Origin: Chitinispirillales bacterium
Lineage (GTDB): Bacteria > Fibrobacterota > Chitinivibrionia > Chitinivibrionales > Chitinispirillaceae
Assembly: GCA_031254105.1 (NCBI GenBank)
Contig: JAIRVB010000039.1
Span: forward strand, 62,001-126,000
Direction of reading: 5' to 3'
Length of the DNA stretch: 64,000 nucleotides
This document shows, in pieces, positions 52,331 through 62,200 of the stretch (position 1 is the first letter of the stretch; each line of letters starts with the position of its first letter). The position numbers and the translations under genes are program-made. The notes beneath the pieces are model-generated. The model was not told where the DNA came from. It made no database searches and was given only the letters and a program-made list of their open reading frames with translations.

Positions 52331-54928
52331 ATGACAAATCTCTTCGAACGTATACAAAAACAGTTCCTTCCAAATGTCTCGAAGCCCCTGCGTTATACGG
52401 GGAGCGAACTGAACGTGGTTCGTAAAAATTTATCTGAAATCTCGGTTCACGGCTGCTGCTGTTTCCCCGATCTTTACGACATAGGCATGTCTCATCACGG
52501 GTTGCAGATTTTATACCATATTGTAAACGCTAATCCCGCCTGGGCGCTTTCAAGGTGCTTTACGCCATGGACTGACGCCGAGCGCGTTATGCGTGAGGCG
52601 GGTTTGCCGCTCTTTACTCTTGAGTATTGTACTCCTGTCAAGACTGCCGACTGGATAGGCTTTTCAGTGCAGTATGAGCTCCAGTACTCAAATCTTGTCA
52701 ATATGCTTGATCTGGCCGGACTTTCCGTTTTGTCATCACAGAGAAAAGAAGATGATCCTCCCGTAATAGCGGGGGGGCCATGTATGGCAAACCCGGAACC
52801 GCTTGCTCCCTTTGTGGACGCGTTTCTTATCGGGGATGGCGAAGAGGCGGTTTCGCGGTTTTGTACAGTAATTGAAAAGTACAAAGGAGAAGGACGAAGC
52901 AGGATACTGGAACAGGCTGCCCGCATTCCCGGCTTTTATGTTCCGTCAAACTACGCATTTTCGTCTAAGGGAAAATTTGTTGTACCTGAGATTTCCGGGG
53001 ATGGGCTCGCGGCGCACACCCGTGCGGATTCAAATTGCGCGTCAAATTCAAATTGTGTACCTGTAAAGCCTGCCAGGATAGCTGAATTTAAGGCCGAATA
53101 TCTGCCTTCGGCGCCCTTAGTTCCGCTTATGGATGTGGTTCACCACAGGCTTGCGGTAGAGGTGATGCGCGGTTGTACGCGGGGGTGCCGTTTCTGCGGA
53201 GCGGGGATGTATTATCGTCCGGTAAGAGAAAAAGAGATAATGCTTATCAGAAAGCAGACTGAGCAGGGGGTGCAGGCAACGGGTTGGAGAGACGTCGGCT
53301 TATTAAGTTTATCAACAGCCGATTATTCTCAGTTTACCCCGCTTCTCGGTTCAATGCGCGCTCTGAAAGAATTATCACATCTAAAAATGTCGATCCCTTC
53401 AACCCGTATAGACGCTCTTACCTGCGGGCAGCTTGACGCGCTTAATTCGGTCTCTCCTGTCACATCGTTTACAATAGCGCCGGAAGCGGGAAGCCAGCGT
53501 TTGCGTAGAGTAATCAACAAAGACTTTACCGATGAGACTATATTCGATACTGTCCGGCTGCTTCTGAACCGTAATGTCCATACTCTCAAACTTTACTTTA
53601 TGGTTGGCCTCCCTACCGAAAAGCGGGAGGATATTCAGGCCGTTATCGATATGGTAAAAACTATCTCCTCTATGATGAGAGCAGCCTTGCCGGGGTCAAA
53701 TCTGCATGTGGCGATTTCACCGTTTTCTCCTAAAGCAAATACGCCTTTCCAGTGGGAAGGTATGGAAAATATGGAGACAGTTGAGGAGAAGGGGCGGTTT
53801 ATAAAGCGCTGTTTACGCGATAAAAAAAATGTAAAAGTCTCATACCGCGGAAGCTCAATGGCATTTTTGGAAACAGTCATGGCAAGAGGAGACCGCAGGG
53901 TAGGGGAACTTATACTCGAAGCGTGGAAAGCCGGAGCGCGTTTTGACGGTTGGGACGAACTTTTTAAGTTAGAATTATGGGTATGCGCGGCGCAGCGTCT
54001 TGGGATAGATCTGAATCTTTATACAGAATGTATCGACGCAAATGAGAATTTGCCGTGGCGCGCGGTTTCAGCGGGGGTAGATGTTGAGTTTTTGCTCAGA
54101 GAGCGCGCGCTCGCGTTGGAAGAAAAATCAACGCCCGATTGCAAAAGAGGGCCTTGCGGCAATTGCGGCGCGTGCGGCGGACCGGTTTCGACGCGGCTTT
54201 GCGCTCACCAGGAGAGAGAGCAGCCGCAAGCGGCCGATACCGCTGTAACTTATGGAAGACGTCACGCCTCTGTTTCTCAAAAGCAGCCGACATCTTATTA
54301 CCGGTTTATCTACGAGAAAAAAGAGCAGGTGCGGTTTTTAGGACATCTTGACATGGTTGAGGTTTTTCGCCGCGCCATGACAGCCGCTAATTTCCCGCTT
54401 GTGTTTTCTCATGGGTTTAATCCTCACCCTCGTATATCTTTTGGGCCGCCTCTGCCTTTTTCCGCCACCGGTCTTGCGGAAGCTTTTGATATTGAAACAA
54501 GCGTCCCCCTGCAGGGAGATCCTCTTGAACTGAACCGCTGGCTGCCTGAGGGGCTTGAGGTAAAGGGTTGTCTCAAAATGGACAGGCCGCGGGCAAGCCT
54601 CAATTCCGTAATCAGAGCGTGTCATTACAGAATATATCCTCCCCGTAAGTTTTCGCCGCAGCAGATGCTCAATATGCTGGATACGGTTAACGCTCAGAGT
54701 GAGATCATTATACAGCGTGAGAAAAAAGGTGTTATTACTTACAAAAATATACGCCCCGCAATCATAAGTACCGATTTGGGTGATACGGACGGAACCGCGT
54801 ATTGGGCCGCCGTACTTTCACTTGCTCCGGGCGCCTCATGTAAACCATCGGAATTTATCTCCGCGCTTTGTCCGGGCGAAGATTTTAGCGGCTTTTTAGT
54901 GTGCCGTGAGAAATTTTTTATAGAATAA
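52331..54928 (+). CDS. Fused radical-SAM (TIGR03960) / DUF2344 (TIGR03936) protein
   Basis: 865 residues. An N-terminal B12-binding-like region (residues 30-210), then a radical-SAM core with the [4Fe-4S] motif CTRGCRFC near residue 281, joined to a C-terminal DUF2344 domain beginning near YRFIYEKKEQVRFLGHLDM (about 657). The linker contains a Cys-rich CGNCGACGG motif. In many bacteria these are separate neighbouring genes near rng; the fusion form is also known. The reaction is not established. Confidence 0.92.
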   Translation: MTNLFERIQKQFLPNVSKPLRYTGSELNVVRKNLSEISVHGCCCFPDLYDIGMSHHGLQILYHIVNANPAWALSRCFTPWTDAERVMREAGLPLFTLEYCTPVKTADWIGFSVQYELQYSNLVNMLDLAGLSVLSSQRKEDDPPVIAGGPCMANPEPLAPFVDAFLIGDGEEAVSRFCTVIEKYKGEGRSRILEQAARIPGFYVPSNYAFSSKGKFVVPEISGDGLAAHTRADSNCASNSNCVPVKPARIAEFKAEYLPSAPLVPLMDVVHHRLAVEVMRGCTRGCRFCGAGMYYRPVREKEIMLIRKQTEQGVQATGWRDVGLLSLSTADYSQFTPLLGSMRALKELSHLKMSIPSTRIDALTCGQLDALNSVSPVTSFTIAPEAGSQRLRRVINKDFTDETIFDTVRLLLNRNVHTLKLYFMVGLPTEKREDIQAVIDMVKTISSMMRAALPGSNLHVAISPFSPKANTPFQWEGMENMETVEEKGRFIKRCLRDKKNVKVSYRGSSMAFLETVMARGDRRVGELILEAWKAGARFDGWDELFKLELWVCAAQRLGIDLNLYTECIDANENLPWRAVSAGVDVEFLLRERALALEEKSTPDCKRGPCGNCGACGGPVSTRLCAHQEREQPQAADTAVTYGRRHASVSQKQPTSYYRFIYEKKEQVRFLGHLDMVEVFRRAMTAANFPLVFSHGFNPHPRISFGPPLPFSATGLAEAFDIETSVPLQGDPLELNRWLPEGLEVKGCLKMDRPRASLNSVIRACHYRIYPPRKFSPQQMLNMLDTVNAQSEIIIQREKKGVITYKNIRPAIISTDLGDTDGTAYWAAVLSLAPGASCKPSEFISALCPGEDFSGFLVCREKFFIE

Positions 54929-55009
54929 TAATGGGAGGGCGTTCTTTGCCCTGTTTTATTTTGGTCGTAACCGGGGGGAGGCTTCCGCCTTTTATTATAT
55001 TAGTTTTAT

Positions 55010-55420
55010 ATGAAAAATAAATTCGCCATAGTATTTATCTCTTTATGCGTGGCGTTCTTCTCCTGCTGTTGCTGCGGTGGCTTTTGCTGCGGAGAGGAGA
55101 TAACGTACAGGGTTGATGGTATGTCGTCAACCTCGGCGGTTAGCGTTGAGTTCAATAATGACTTTGGCGACACTGAACGTTTCAGCAGTGTCAAGCTTCC
55201 CTGGGTATACCGTTTTAACGTAAAAGAACGCGCCTCAGATTATTACGGGGGAAAGTACCATAATAATAAGTATCCCGCGTACCTTAAGGCGATAACAAAT
55301 GACAAACGCGCCGGTTCGGTTTCCGTCGCTATCTTTGTCAATGGGAAAAAGGTCAGGACAGCGACAAATACCGAAAGCAGCCCGACAACGGCCACGGCCA
55401 GCTATGATGTAGATCTTTAA
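55010..55420 (+). CDS. Cys-rich MmpS-like lipoprotein
   Basis: 136 residues. The signal peptide ends in an unusual cysteine cluster (FFSCCCCGGFCCGEE), so acylation probably occurs at one of these cysteines. The mature part (ITYRVDGMSSTSAVSVEFNN; VKLPWVYRFNV; SVSVAIFVNGKKVRTATN) resembles the MmpS-like beta-sandwich in its order of strands. Function unknown; a ribosome-binding site is not evident. Confidence 0.65.
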   Translation: MKNKFAIVFISLCVAFFSCCCCGGFCCGEEITYRVDGMSSTSAVSVEFNNDFGDTERFSSVKLPWVYRFNVKERASDYYGGKYHNNKYPAYLKAITNDKRAGSVSVAIFVNGKKVRTATNTESSPTTATASYDVDL

Positions 55421-55490
55421 TCAACAGCATGTGGCCTTGCACCCCTAAAGGGCGCGGAAAAGGGATAACGGGAGATTCGGAAATTATTTG

Positions 55491-55820
55491 TTAAGCCAGC
55501 TGGTTGAACGTTTCATCAAGAGTTTCGATAATTTTACGGGCGGCGATAATGTTGCGCGGCTCCGCTCCCTCGAGCAGATAGTAGCAGCAGGCGTAGAGCT
55601 CAGCAAGCACTTTTGAGTTCTCATCTGTTTTGTCAAGAGCAAGTTCAAGCTGAAATATTAGATTCTGCGCTTTTTCAAGATCGCGTTTAGATCCCTCCTC
55701 AATGCCGCTTTTGATCAGGCTGTATGCTTTACGGTGCATAAAGCAGATAAGCCGTTTGAGCGGAGAGGTCAGTATCTGCATGCTGCTGTAGCGCGAGGCA
55801 GCTTTTGACATTATTGACAC
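55491..55820 (-). CDS. fliS: FliS-like flagellar export chaperone
   Basis: 109 residues, all-helical. It matches the FliS pattern: SSMQILTSPLKRLICFMHRK (tyrosine/threonine start of helix 1), SLIKSGIEEGSKRDLEKAQN, LIFQLELALDKTDENSKVLA and LYACCYYLLEGAEPRN. FliS caps flagellin before export. Similarity is clear in outline but weak. It follows a companion gene on the same strand by 12 bases. fliD and flagellin genes are not in the window. Confidence 0.6.
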   Translation of the reverse strand: MSIMSKAASRYSSMQILTSPLKRLICFMHRKAYSLIKSGIEEGSKRDLEKAQNLIFQLELALDKTDENSKVLAELYACCYYLLEGAEPRNIIAARKIIETLDETFNQLA

Positions 55821-55832
55821 CGGCTGCCTCCG

Positions 55833-56567
55833 CTATCTTAACAGTCCGATAATATTTGCGCGGTCTATCTCCTGAAACCTGCCGAAGGTTTTTTGAGCTC
55901 CCTCGCTCAGGAGCAGCTCTTTTATCTGGTTTGAGGCGTCAAGCGCGGTTTCGTGATTTGGGGAGGAGTGGCTGCTTTCATTACCGGGTTTGGAATTACC
56001 GCTTTGGTTTGCTCCAAGTTCAAATATCTTTACAATCATCTCTTCAATATTAAGAAATGTGCTGACCGCCTGAGCTGAAGAGGCCACAGAAACATCCTCT
56101 TTTTGCGGCTGTTCGCTGCCGCTTTGCAAATACATGAGTGTCTCATGGCAATTTTCATTGAGCTCCTTGACAATCGTCTCAAGACGCGTCATGCAGGCTT
56201 TACGCTCAGCTGCCGGCATTTTGGTTTGTGACGCGTCCGCGGCAAGGCTTCTGGCTTCTTTAAGAAGACTTAGAGTTCTGGTCTGCTCACCGCTGAAATT
56301 GAGTGTAAAAGGAAGAGGTATCTCGGCGGCCTCATCTTTTGCCGAAAACAGTTTGAAACTTCGTGCGGCGCTTCCGCCGCGGGGGGTATCAAGAGTATCC
56401 TGATCCTGCCGGCTATCGTGTCCGCCGCTGTTGTTTTTTGGGGTTTTCTGTATGGCTTCAGAGAGCGCGTTAAGGAAAACGCCTAACCCTTTAGCGGTTT
56501 TCCGTAAAGGATTAACCTCTTTATTGCTGCGCTGCGGCAGTTGCTTATCAATTTCATTAATCATCAT
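55833..56567 (-). CDS. Uncharacterised protein, companion of the FliS-like gene
   Basis: 244 residues. A polar N-terminal third (KTPKNNSGGHDSRQDQDTLD), a coiled helical middle (LSLLKEARSLAADASQTKMP; RLETIVKELNENCHETLMYL) that recalls a flagellin-type D1 helix pattern, and a second polar stretch before a helical end. No signal peptide. Adjacent to the FliS-like gene, it may be its client; this is inference. Confidence 0.5.
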   Translation of the reverse strand: MMINEIDKQLPQRSNKEVNPLRKTAKGLGVFLNALSEAIQKTPKNNSGGHDSRQDQDTLDTPRGGSAARSFKLFSAKDEAAEIPLPFTLNFSGEQTRTLSLLKEARSLAADASQTKMPAAERKACMTRLETIVKELNENCHETLMYLQSGSEQPQKEDVSVASSAQAVSTFLNIEEMIVKIFELGANQSGNSKPGNESSHSSPNHETALDASNQIKELLLSEGAQKTFGRFQEIDRANIIGLLR

Positions 56568-57174
56568 CTTTTAAATCCGAAGCAAAAACCTTAGGTTGAT
56601 CACAGTTTAGATAATTCTGGATAAACCATCCCCTTAATAATATCGGTCAAAACCGCAAAATACTTTAGTACTTTTTTTAAAAAAATGTAGATAACAACGC
56701 GGAAATAAAATGGCGGAATGCGGAAATAAAATAAAAATGTATGAATATATAAACCTCTTTTGTAATTTTGCTGATCAGCGCAAAAATAAACCAGAAAAAC
56801 AGGGTATGCCATGTTTGTACTTTTGATCTATTTCACGCTGCCAAAATAAAAATGCAGCCGAGGGTTAACTCAGGTTTAGTCATTGTTTTTATTGCTGAAT
56901 AGTTGAATAGTTAATAAGTGATATTATTTACAGTATTATATTGTAGTTTGTGTACCGTTTTTGAGTACACTTTCTGATGATTAATCAGGGCAGTATTGTA
57001 AAATAGACGATTGTTTCGTGAAAAAAATATATATATTTTGAGAGTTGAGAGTTAACAGCTAATAATCAGACTGATATATAAAACGCGGTGAAAGGATGGC
57101 AGCTGTCAACTGCTTTGGTTATGACGCGCTGTTTTGATGGAATAATCATAAAAGCCATGTGAAAGGATTGAAAA
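56568..57174. other. Gene-free region upstream of LRR gene 2
   Basis: About 600 AT-rich bases. At 56697-56732 there is a GCGGAAATAA-type repeat (CGCGGAAATAAAATGGCGGA then ATGCGGAAATAAAA). The rest shows no gene or structured RNA that I can support. Confidence 0.45.
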
Positions 57175-58734
57175 ATGAGGCTTATTAAAACAAAAATTAT
57201 AACCGCTGTAACTGCGGTTGCGGCAATCATGATGATGGCTTCACCGGTGAATGCGGATATTTGGGATTGTGGGGAAATTCCGGGAACGGTTACCGCTAGA
57301 GTAAATAACCAAACGCTTACTATTAGTGGAATTGGAAACATGAAGAATTATTTGAATGATATGGTTGATTTCCCCCCCTGGGGTCTTAGTACCTATTATT
57401 ATTCCTACGTTACTGATGTAATTATTGAGGATGGCGTAACTTCTATCGGTAACTTCGCGTTTGTCAATTGCCCTCACCTTGTTTCCGTCACCATAGGTAA
57501 CAGCGTGGTTTCTATTGGAGATTATGCATTTTCCGGTCTTTATGGACAATCCAACCTTACTTCCGTTATCATCGGTAACAGTGTGGCCTCTATTGGAGAC
57601 GAGGCATTTAACATGTGTTCCAACCTTACTTCCATCATCCTCCCCAACAGCGTGACTTCTATTGGAAACGGTGCGTTTGAGCGTACCGGCATAACTTCCA
57701 TTGTCATACCCAACAGCGTGACTTTTATTGGAAATTGGGCGTTTTTGGGTACCGGCATCACTTCCGTCATTATCCCCAACAGCGTAACTTCAATCGGAAT
57801 CGCTGCGTTTATTGGAGTGACTTCAATAGAGGTATCATCAGATAATGCCAGTTACACTTCTGAAGATGGTGTACTGTTCAATAAAGATAAAACTATCTTG
57901 GTGCAGTGTCCGCCAAACAAACAGGGCGCGTACTATATTCCAGGCAGTGTGACATCTATTGGAGATTATGCATTTTATAATCGTGCCGGTCTGACATCCA
58001 TTACCATTCCTGACAATGTGACTTCCATCGGAAATGGCGCGTTTTCATATTGCAGTAGCCTTACTTCCATTACCATCCCTGACAATGTGACTTCCATCGG
58101 ATATAGCGCGTTTTCATATTGCATTAGCCTTACTTCTATTACCATTCCTGACAATGTGACTTCCATCGGATATCGGACGTTTGAAAGTTGCACCGCCCTT
58201 ACTTCTGTAACCATAGGCAGCGGTGTGACTTCTATCGGGCATAATGTGTTTTCCGGTTGTACCGGCCTGACTTCCATAATCAGTTTAAACGCTAATCCTC
58301 CCGCAACCGTATCGGGTACATTCGCGGGTACATTCGACAACATAGATAAATCGGCCGTTTGCCTGTACGTTCCGCAAGCCGGCGTTCAAAATTACAGCTC
58401 TGCCCCCGGTTGGAATGAATTCAACTGTATTAATGATTACTCTTCCGTACAACTCACTGCCCGGCCGCGCACGCAGTCATCTTTTGGTATGAGAATATCA
58501 TCCGCGGGCGGCGGAGTATCCGCCATATCCTATACGCTCGCCTCCGACGCTTCTTTGAAATTATCAGTTTATGATCTTAAAGGGGCGCGTGTAGCTTTCG
58601 CCCCGGAGCGGTTCATAAGGGCAGGCGCTCATAATTTCAGGTTCAGGGCTTCCAAGGGCTTTTATATAGTTGAGGCCAGGGTTCGGAATAATTCAGGTGA
58701 AACAAAAACTACTCAACGAATCGTGATTCGGTAG
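57175..58734 (+). CDS. BspA-type leucine-rich-repeat surface protein 2
   Basis: 519 residues after AAAGGATTGAAAA. Signal peptide IITAVTAVAAIMMMASPVNA. About eleven LRR_5 repeats of 23 residues (LTSITIPDNVTSIG type) are interrupted near 220 by a small beta insert (YTSEDGVLFNKDKTILVQCP). It ends in a sorting-like domain (LKLSVYDLKGARVAF; GFYIVEARVRNNSG). Paralogue of the protein at 22158, without its InlB-type B-repeat. The repeats at 57993-58200 are nearly identical in DNA, a sign of recent expansion. Confidence 0.88.
   Translation: MRLIKTKIITAVTAVAAIMMMASPVNADIWDCGEIPGTVTARVNNQTLTISGIGNMKNYLNDMVDFPPWGLSTYYYSYVTDVIIEDGVTSIGNFAFVNCPHLVSVTIGNSVVSIGDYAFSGLYGQSNLTSVIIGNSVASIGDEAFNMCSNLTSIILPNSVTSIGNGAFERTGITSIVIPNSVTFIGNWAFLGTGITSVIIPNSVTSIGIAAFIGVTSIEVSSDNASYTSEDGVLFNKDKTILVQCPPNKQGAYYIPGSVTSIGDYAFYNRAGLTSITIPDNVTSIGNGAFSYCSSLTSITIPDNVTSIGYSAFSYCISLTSITIPDNVTSIGYRTFESCTALTSVTIGSGVTSIGHNVFSGCTGLTSIISLNANPPATVSGTFAGTFDNIDKSAVCLYVPQAGVQNYSSAPGWNEFNCINDYSSVQLTARPRTQSSFGMRISSAGGGVSAISYTLASDASLKLSVYDLKGARVAFAPERFIRAGAHNFRFRASKGFYIVEARVRNNSGETKTTQRIVIR
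57993..58200 (+). repeat. Three near-identical 69-bp coding repeats
   Basis: The words ATTCCTGACAATGTGACTTC and GCGTTTTCATATTGCA recur at a 69-base period within the LRR gene, with only a few changes between units. Such tandem identity favours gain or loss of repeats. Confidence 0.75.
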
Positions 58735-58842
58735 ACCTCTGAAGCCACTTTTTTGTGAGGGCGGGGCGGTTTGCGCGTTTTTCCGTTTTATTTTCGCGTT
58801 GTATTTCCAATTCCCCTTTACCTTTTTATATTTTTATATATT

Positions 58843-59886
58843 ATGGATCAAACCGGAAAAATAAATACCGCCGTATCTGTTTTGCTGCTCTGTTTAGCGC
58901 AGTTTGCCTTTGCCTCCGGCAGCTACAGCGTTTACGGCGATATGGCGGGTGAGGTTCTTGTGTCTCCGCGCTCCTCAGCTCTTTCATCCGCGGACCTGGC
59001 GGTGAATCCTGCCGGGCCTCTTGTTTCTAACCCCTCGCTTGCCGCCGCCGCCGGGGCGCTTCCAGCTCTAACTCTGAGTTATTCATCTTATTATGGCGAT
59101 GTTTTCAGCGCTTCCATGCTTAATTATACGGGGGCGGTTAGTAATACAAGCGGAATCAGTGTAACTGCCGCTTACCTTTTGATACCCGGTATAGAGGATA
59201 CGCGCAATGTTGATACCGCAGCTGTTGATACCGATAATATCGATGTGTTCACCGCGTCCGATGTCTGGACGCGCCTCTCTTATGGCCACCGTTTTGAGAC
59301 GGATATCGCTGATTTGCATCTGGGAGCCGCGATTACCGCCAGGCGCCGCAGACTTGAGACTGTAGGGGCTTATGGTTTAGGGGCTGATCTTGGGGCTATG
59401 GCGCATTTTAAGAAACAGTCGTTTTATGCCGCGCTTTTGTGGGAAAATGTCAGGCATAGCGTTGTTCGCTGGCAGTCGTCTGATTATAACGAAAAGGTGC
59501 CTCAGCATCTCAGGTTAAGTTTCGCTTTTGAGAGGGAGAATCCCTATTTTTACGGGAAATTAGCTCTGTATTATACAACGCCCGATCTCCTTTTTAATGA
59601 GGGGATTAACCATCAGGGGCAGGGCGGGGGAATGCGGGAAGAGGACAGAGTTCCGGAAACGCTCACATTTTCAGATGGGTTGTCGCCTCTTTTTTCCGCC
59701 GCCCGTTTTGGGGTAGAATATACTATAATGAATACTCTTGCTTTGCGGGCCGGGTTTAACAATCACAGCTATTCAATGGGAGCCGGGTTAAATCTGTTTA
59801 ACAGCCGCGCGGGCGTCGATTTTTCTTATGTTAATCATGAGCTTGCGGGTACGGTAAAAATGAGCGTTGTGTACAGATGGTTATAG
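58843..59886 (+). CDS. PorV/UPF0164-like outer-membrane protein
   Basis: About 347 residues from ATG 58843. The signal peptide (VSVLLLCLAQFAFA) is followed by VYGDMAGEVLVSPRSSALSS and VNPAGPLVSNPSLAA, the start typical of PorV/PorQ/UPF0164 barrels (type IX secretion or FadL-like). Strands such as GAAITARRRRLETVGAYGLG and TLALRAGFNNHSYSMGAGLN continue to a final aromatic-ended strand (SVVYRWL). A TTG 72 bases upstream with GAGGGCGGGG is an alternative start. Adjacent to the sorting-domain LRR gene. Confidence 0.72.
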   Translation: MDQTGKINTAVSVLLLCLAQFAFASGSYSVYGDMAGEVLVSPRSSALSSADLAVNPAGPLVSNPSLAAAAGALPALTLSYSSYYGDVFSASMLNYTGAVSNTSGISVTAAYLLIPGIEDTRNVDTAAVDTDNIDVFTASDVWTRLSYGHRFETDIADLHLGAAITARRRRLETVGAYGLGADLGAMAHFKKQSFYAALLWENVRHSVVRWQSSDYNEKVPQHLRLSFAFERENPYFYGKLALYYTTPDLLFNEGINHQGQGGGMREEDRVPETLTFSDGLSPLFSAARFGVEYTIMNTLALRAGFNNHSYSMGAGLNLFNSRAGVDFSYVNHELAGTVKMSVVYRWL

Positions 59887-60166
59887 CGGCGGCAGCGCCG
59901 CGGTTGTTTTTCACTTGCGGAGAAGCTGTCCCAGATATTTATTTTATCTTTAGGTAAATAATCATTAGCCCATACTTCCTGTGCTTCGAGGTGACGGGGT
60001 TTGGGGGTTGGTCATGCCTTTTTTGTGCCGTTAATTGTTGGGGCAAGTCATTATTTAACTTTACTCTCGACCGCAAGGATTATAAGGTTCGCCGTTACTT
60101 TCCGTTTGGGTATTAATTGCCTGGGCGGATAAAAGTTCACACAGATATTTTAGTCAAAAAGAGATA

Positions 60167-62200
60167 ATGAACAATCCGCAAACTAATATAGTACTGCTTG
60201 TTGAGGATGAGGAGGAACTTCGTTCATCCGTTACTGCCTTTTTGAGCGGTGTTGGGTTTAAGGTCATCAGCGCGGTTGATGGTCTTGAGGCTCTGCGTGT
60301 ACTTGAACAGGTAACTCCTCATGTGATTGTCAGCGACCTTAAAATGCCCAATATGGACGGCATTGAGTTTCTTGACGAGCTAAGGCGGAGTAAAAGCGGC
60401 ATCCCGGTAATTGTAACGACAGGATACCCTGACATCGATACCTCTATAAAGGCGATTCAGGCTGGGGCGTGCGATTATATAGTCAAGCCGTACCATTTTG
60501 AAGCCCTCAATCAGAAAATACATCTTGTAATAAAATCAAGTAATCTTAAAAGAGAGAAAGTAGTGCTCTCGGAGCTGGTTTCGCTTCATGAGATTATCTC
60601 CATGCTTACCTCCACGCATAATCTTGAGGAGCTTCTTGACGTTACCATTGAGCAGTGTTTGCGCACAGCCGGAGCTCAGAGCGGTTCTATTCAGCTTTAC
60701 GACAAAGAGAACAACGATCTTGTAATAGTGAGAGAGCGGGGGATTAAGGTCAGCAAACACCGTTCATCTCTTGATAATACTGCTGAGTGGGTCATATCAA
60801 AAAAGGTTTTTAACAGCGGCACCCCTATTCTTCTCGGCAATGAGGCTGATATTCCCGAAGCGGATGTAGAGCTGCGGCGCGATGATATCGGTTCCGCGAT
60901 ATCGGTTCCTCTTAGAAAAACCAATGAAGTGATCGGAGTTGTAAACCTCAACCGCGATAAGGGTCAGGATCCCTTCTCCGCCGTTGACCTCAACGTAGTA
61001 GGCGTACTTGCGTCTCAGGCGGGAATTGCGATAAATAACGCCAACCTTTACACCTCTATAAATCAGAAACTTTACGAACTCTCATTCATAGGCACCTATT
61101 CCGAATCGCTTATGGGGCTTGTTGACACAACCGCCATAATTAAATGCCTCTTTGATACGGTGCAGAAAAATTTCCCGATAGATTTCATAGGATTTTTCAG
61201 AGCGAATAAGCGTAATTTTGAGTTTTTACACTGGTCGCGCGGCGCGTTGGCGGAAAACTCTCTGCTTGATATCGTCGGGCGGGTAACAGCGGAGTACGCT
61301 AAAACCGCGAATATTAATATACCGCTCAAAAAGGTGATAAACAAACATCTTGACCTCAAAAGCCATTCACACAACAATGCTGCGTACCCGTTTATTTTTG
61401 AACACTTGATGCAGATCTCCTTAGGGGACACAAATTTCGGAAGCATTGTGTTTGGAGCGGCAAGGGAGCTTCCCGATTCCCACGAAAAAATATCGCTTTT
61501 GTCAAGTCTTGTCAGTCAGACCAGAATCGCGCTCACAAACTCAAAGCTTTACAATGACATGAAGGAAAACTACATTCGCACAATTAAGGCGCTTGCCATT
61601 GCGGTTGACGCCAAAGACAGGTACACTCACGGCCACTCCGAAAATGTGCAGCACTACGCAGAAGAACTCGCGCAGGAGATGAATTTAGACGAAAAGCTTG
61701 TTGGGGTTATCAGGGACGGCGCTCTGCTTCATGACATAGGCAAAATCGGAATTCCGGGTCATATCCTTAATAAGCCGGGACCTCTCACTCATGAGGAATT
61801 TAACGGCATCATGAAGGATCACAGCGCTCTTGGCGCTAACATTGTAAAAGATGTGCCATTTTTAAAAGATCTGTACAAGTTAATTCTTCACCACCACGAG
61901 CATTATGACGGCAAAGGTTATCCGCTTGGGCTTTCGGGAGATGAGATCCCGATAGGCGCCCGCGTTATCCACCTGGCCGACGCTTTTGAAGCGATGACCT
62001 CAACAAGACCCTACCGCTCAAGCCTTGGCGCGGAAGAAGCTATCAGGCGTATTGTAAAAGACAGGGGCAAGCAATTTGACCCGCAGATTGTTGATGCGTT
62101 TATGGCTGTCGCGAACCGCAAAGGGTGGATCTCCGAAAAATTCGGTTCTGAGCTTAGAATTCAAAGCTCAGAGCTCAGAACTCACAACTCAGAAAAATAA
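60167..62200 (+). CDS. Response regulator with GAF domains and HD-GYP c-di-GMP phosphodiesterase
   Basis: 677 residues. Receiver domain 1-120 (VEDEEEL; phosphoacceptor Asp in VIVSDLKMPN, about 63; Lys in YIVKPY), a GAF domain about 135-300, a second GAF-like part 305-460, then HD-GYP 470-650 with HGHSENVQHYAEEL, LLHDIGKIGIPG, HHHEHYDGKGYPLGLSGDEI and RVIHLADAFEAM. It likely degrades c-di-GMP in response to phosphorylation and ligand. The C-terminal tail (SELRIQSSELRTHNSEK) is encoded by a CTCAGAA-type DNA repeat. Confidence 0.94.
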   Translation: MNNPQTNIVLLVEDEEELRSSVTAFLSGVGFKVISAVDGLEALRVLEQVTPHVIVSDLKMPNMDGIEFLDELRRSKSGIPVIVTTGYPDIDTSIKAIQAGACDYIVKPYHFEALNQKIHLVIKSSNLKREKVVLSELVSLHEIISMLTSTHNLEELLDVTIEQCLRTAGAQSGSIQLYDKENNDLVIVRERGIKVSKHRSSLDNTAEWVISKKVFNSGTPILLGNEADIPEADVELRRDDIGSAISVPLRKTNEVIGVVNLNRDKGQDPFSAVDLNVVGVLASQAGIAINNANLYTSINQKLYELSFIGTYSESLMGLVDTTAIIKCLFDTVQKNFPIDFIGFFRANKRNFEFLHWSRGALAENSLLDIVGRVTAEYAKTANINIPLKKVINKHLDLKSHSHNNAAYPFIFEHLMQISLGDTNFGSIVFGAARELPDSHEKISLLSSLVSQTRIALTNSKLYNDMKENYIRTIKALAIAVDAKDRYTHGHSENVQHYAEELAQEMNLDEKLVGVIRDGALLHDIGKIGIPGHILNKPGPLTHEEFNGIMKDHSALGANIVKDVPFLKDLYKLILHHHEHYDGKGYPLGLSGDEIPIGARVIHLADAFEAMTSTRPYRSSLGAEEAIRRIVKDRGKQFDPQIVDAFMAVANRKGWISEKFGSELRIQSSELRTHNSEK

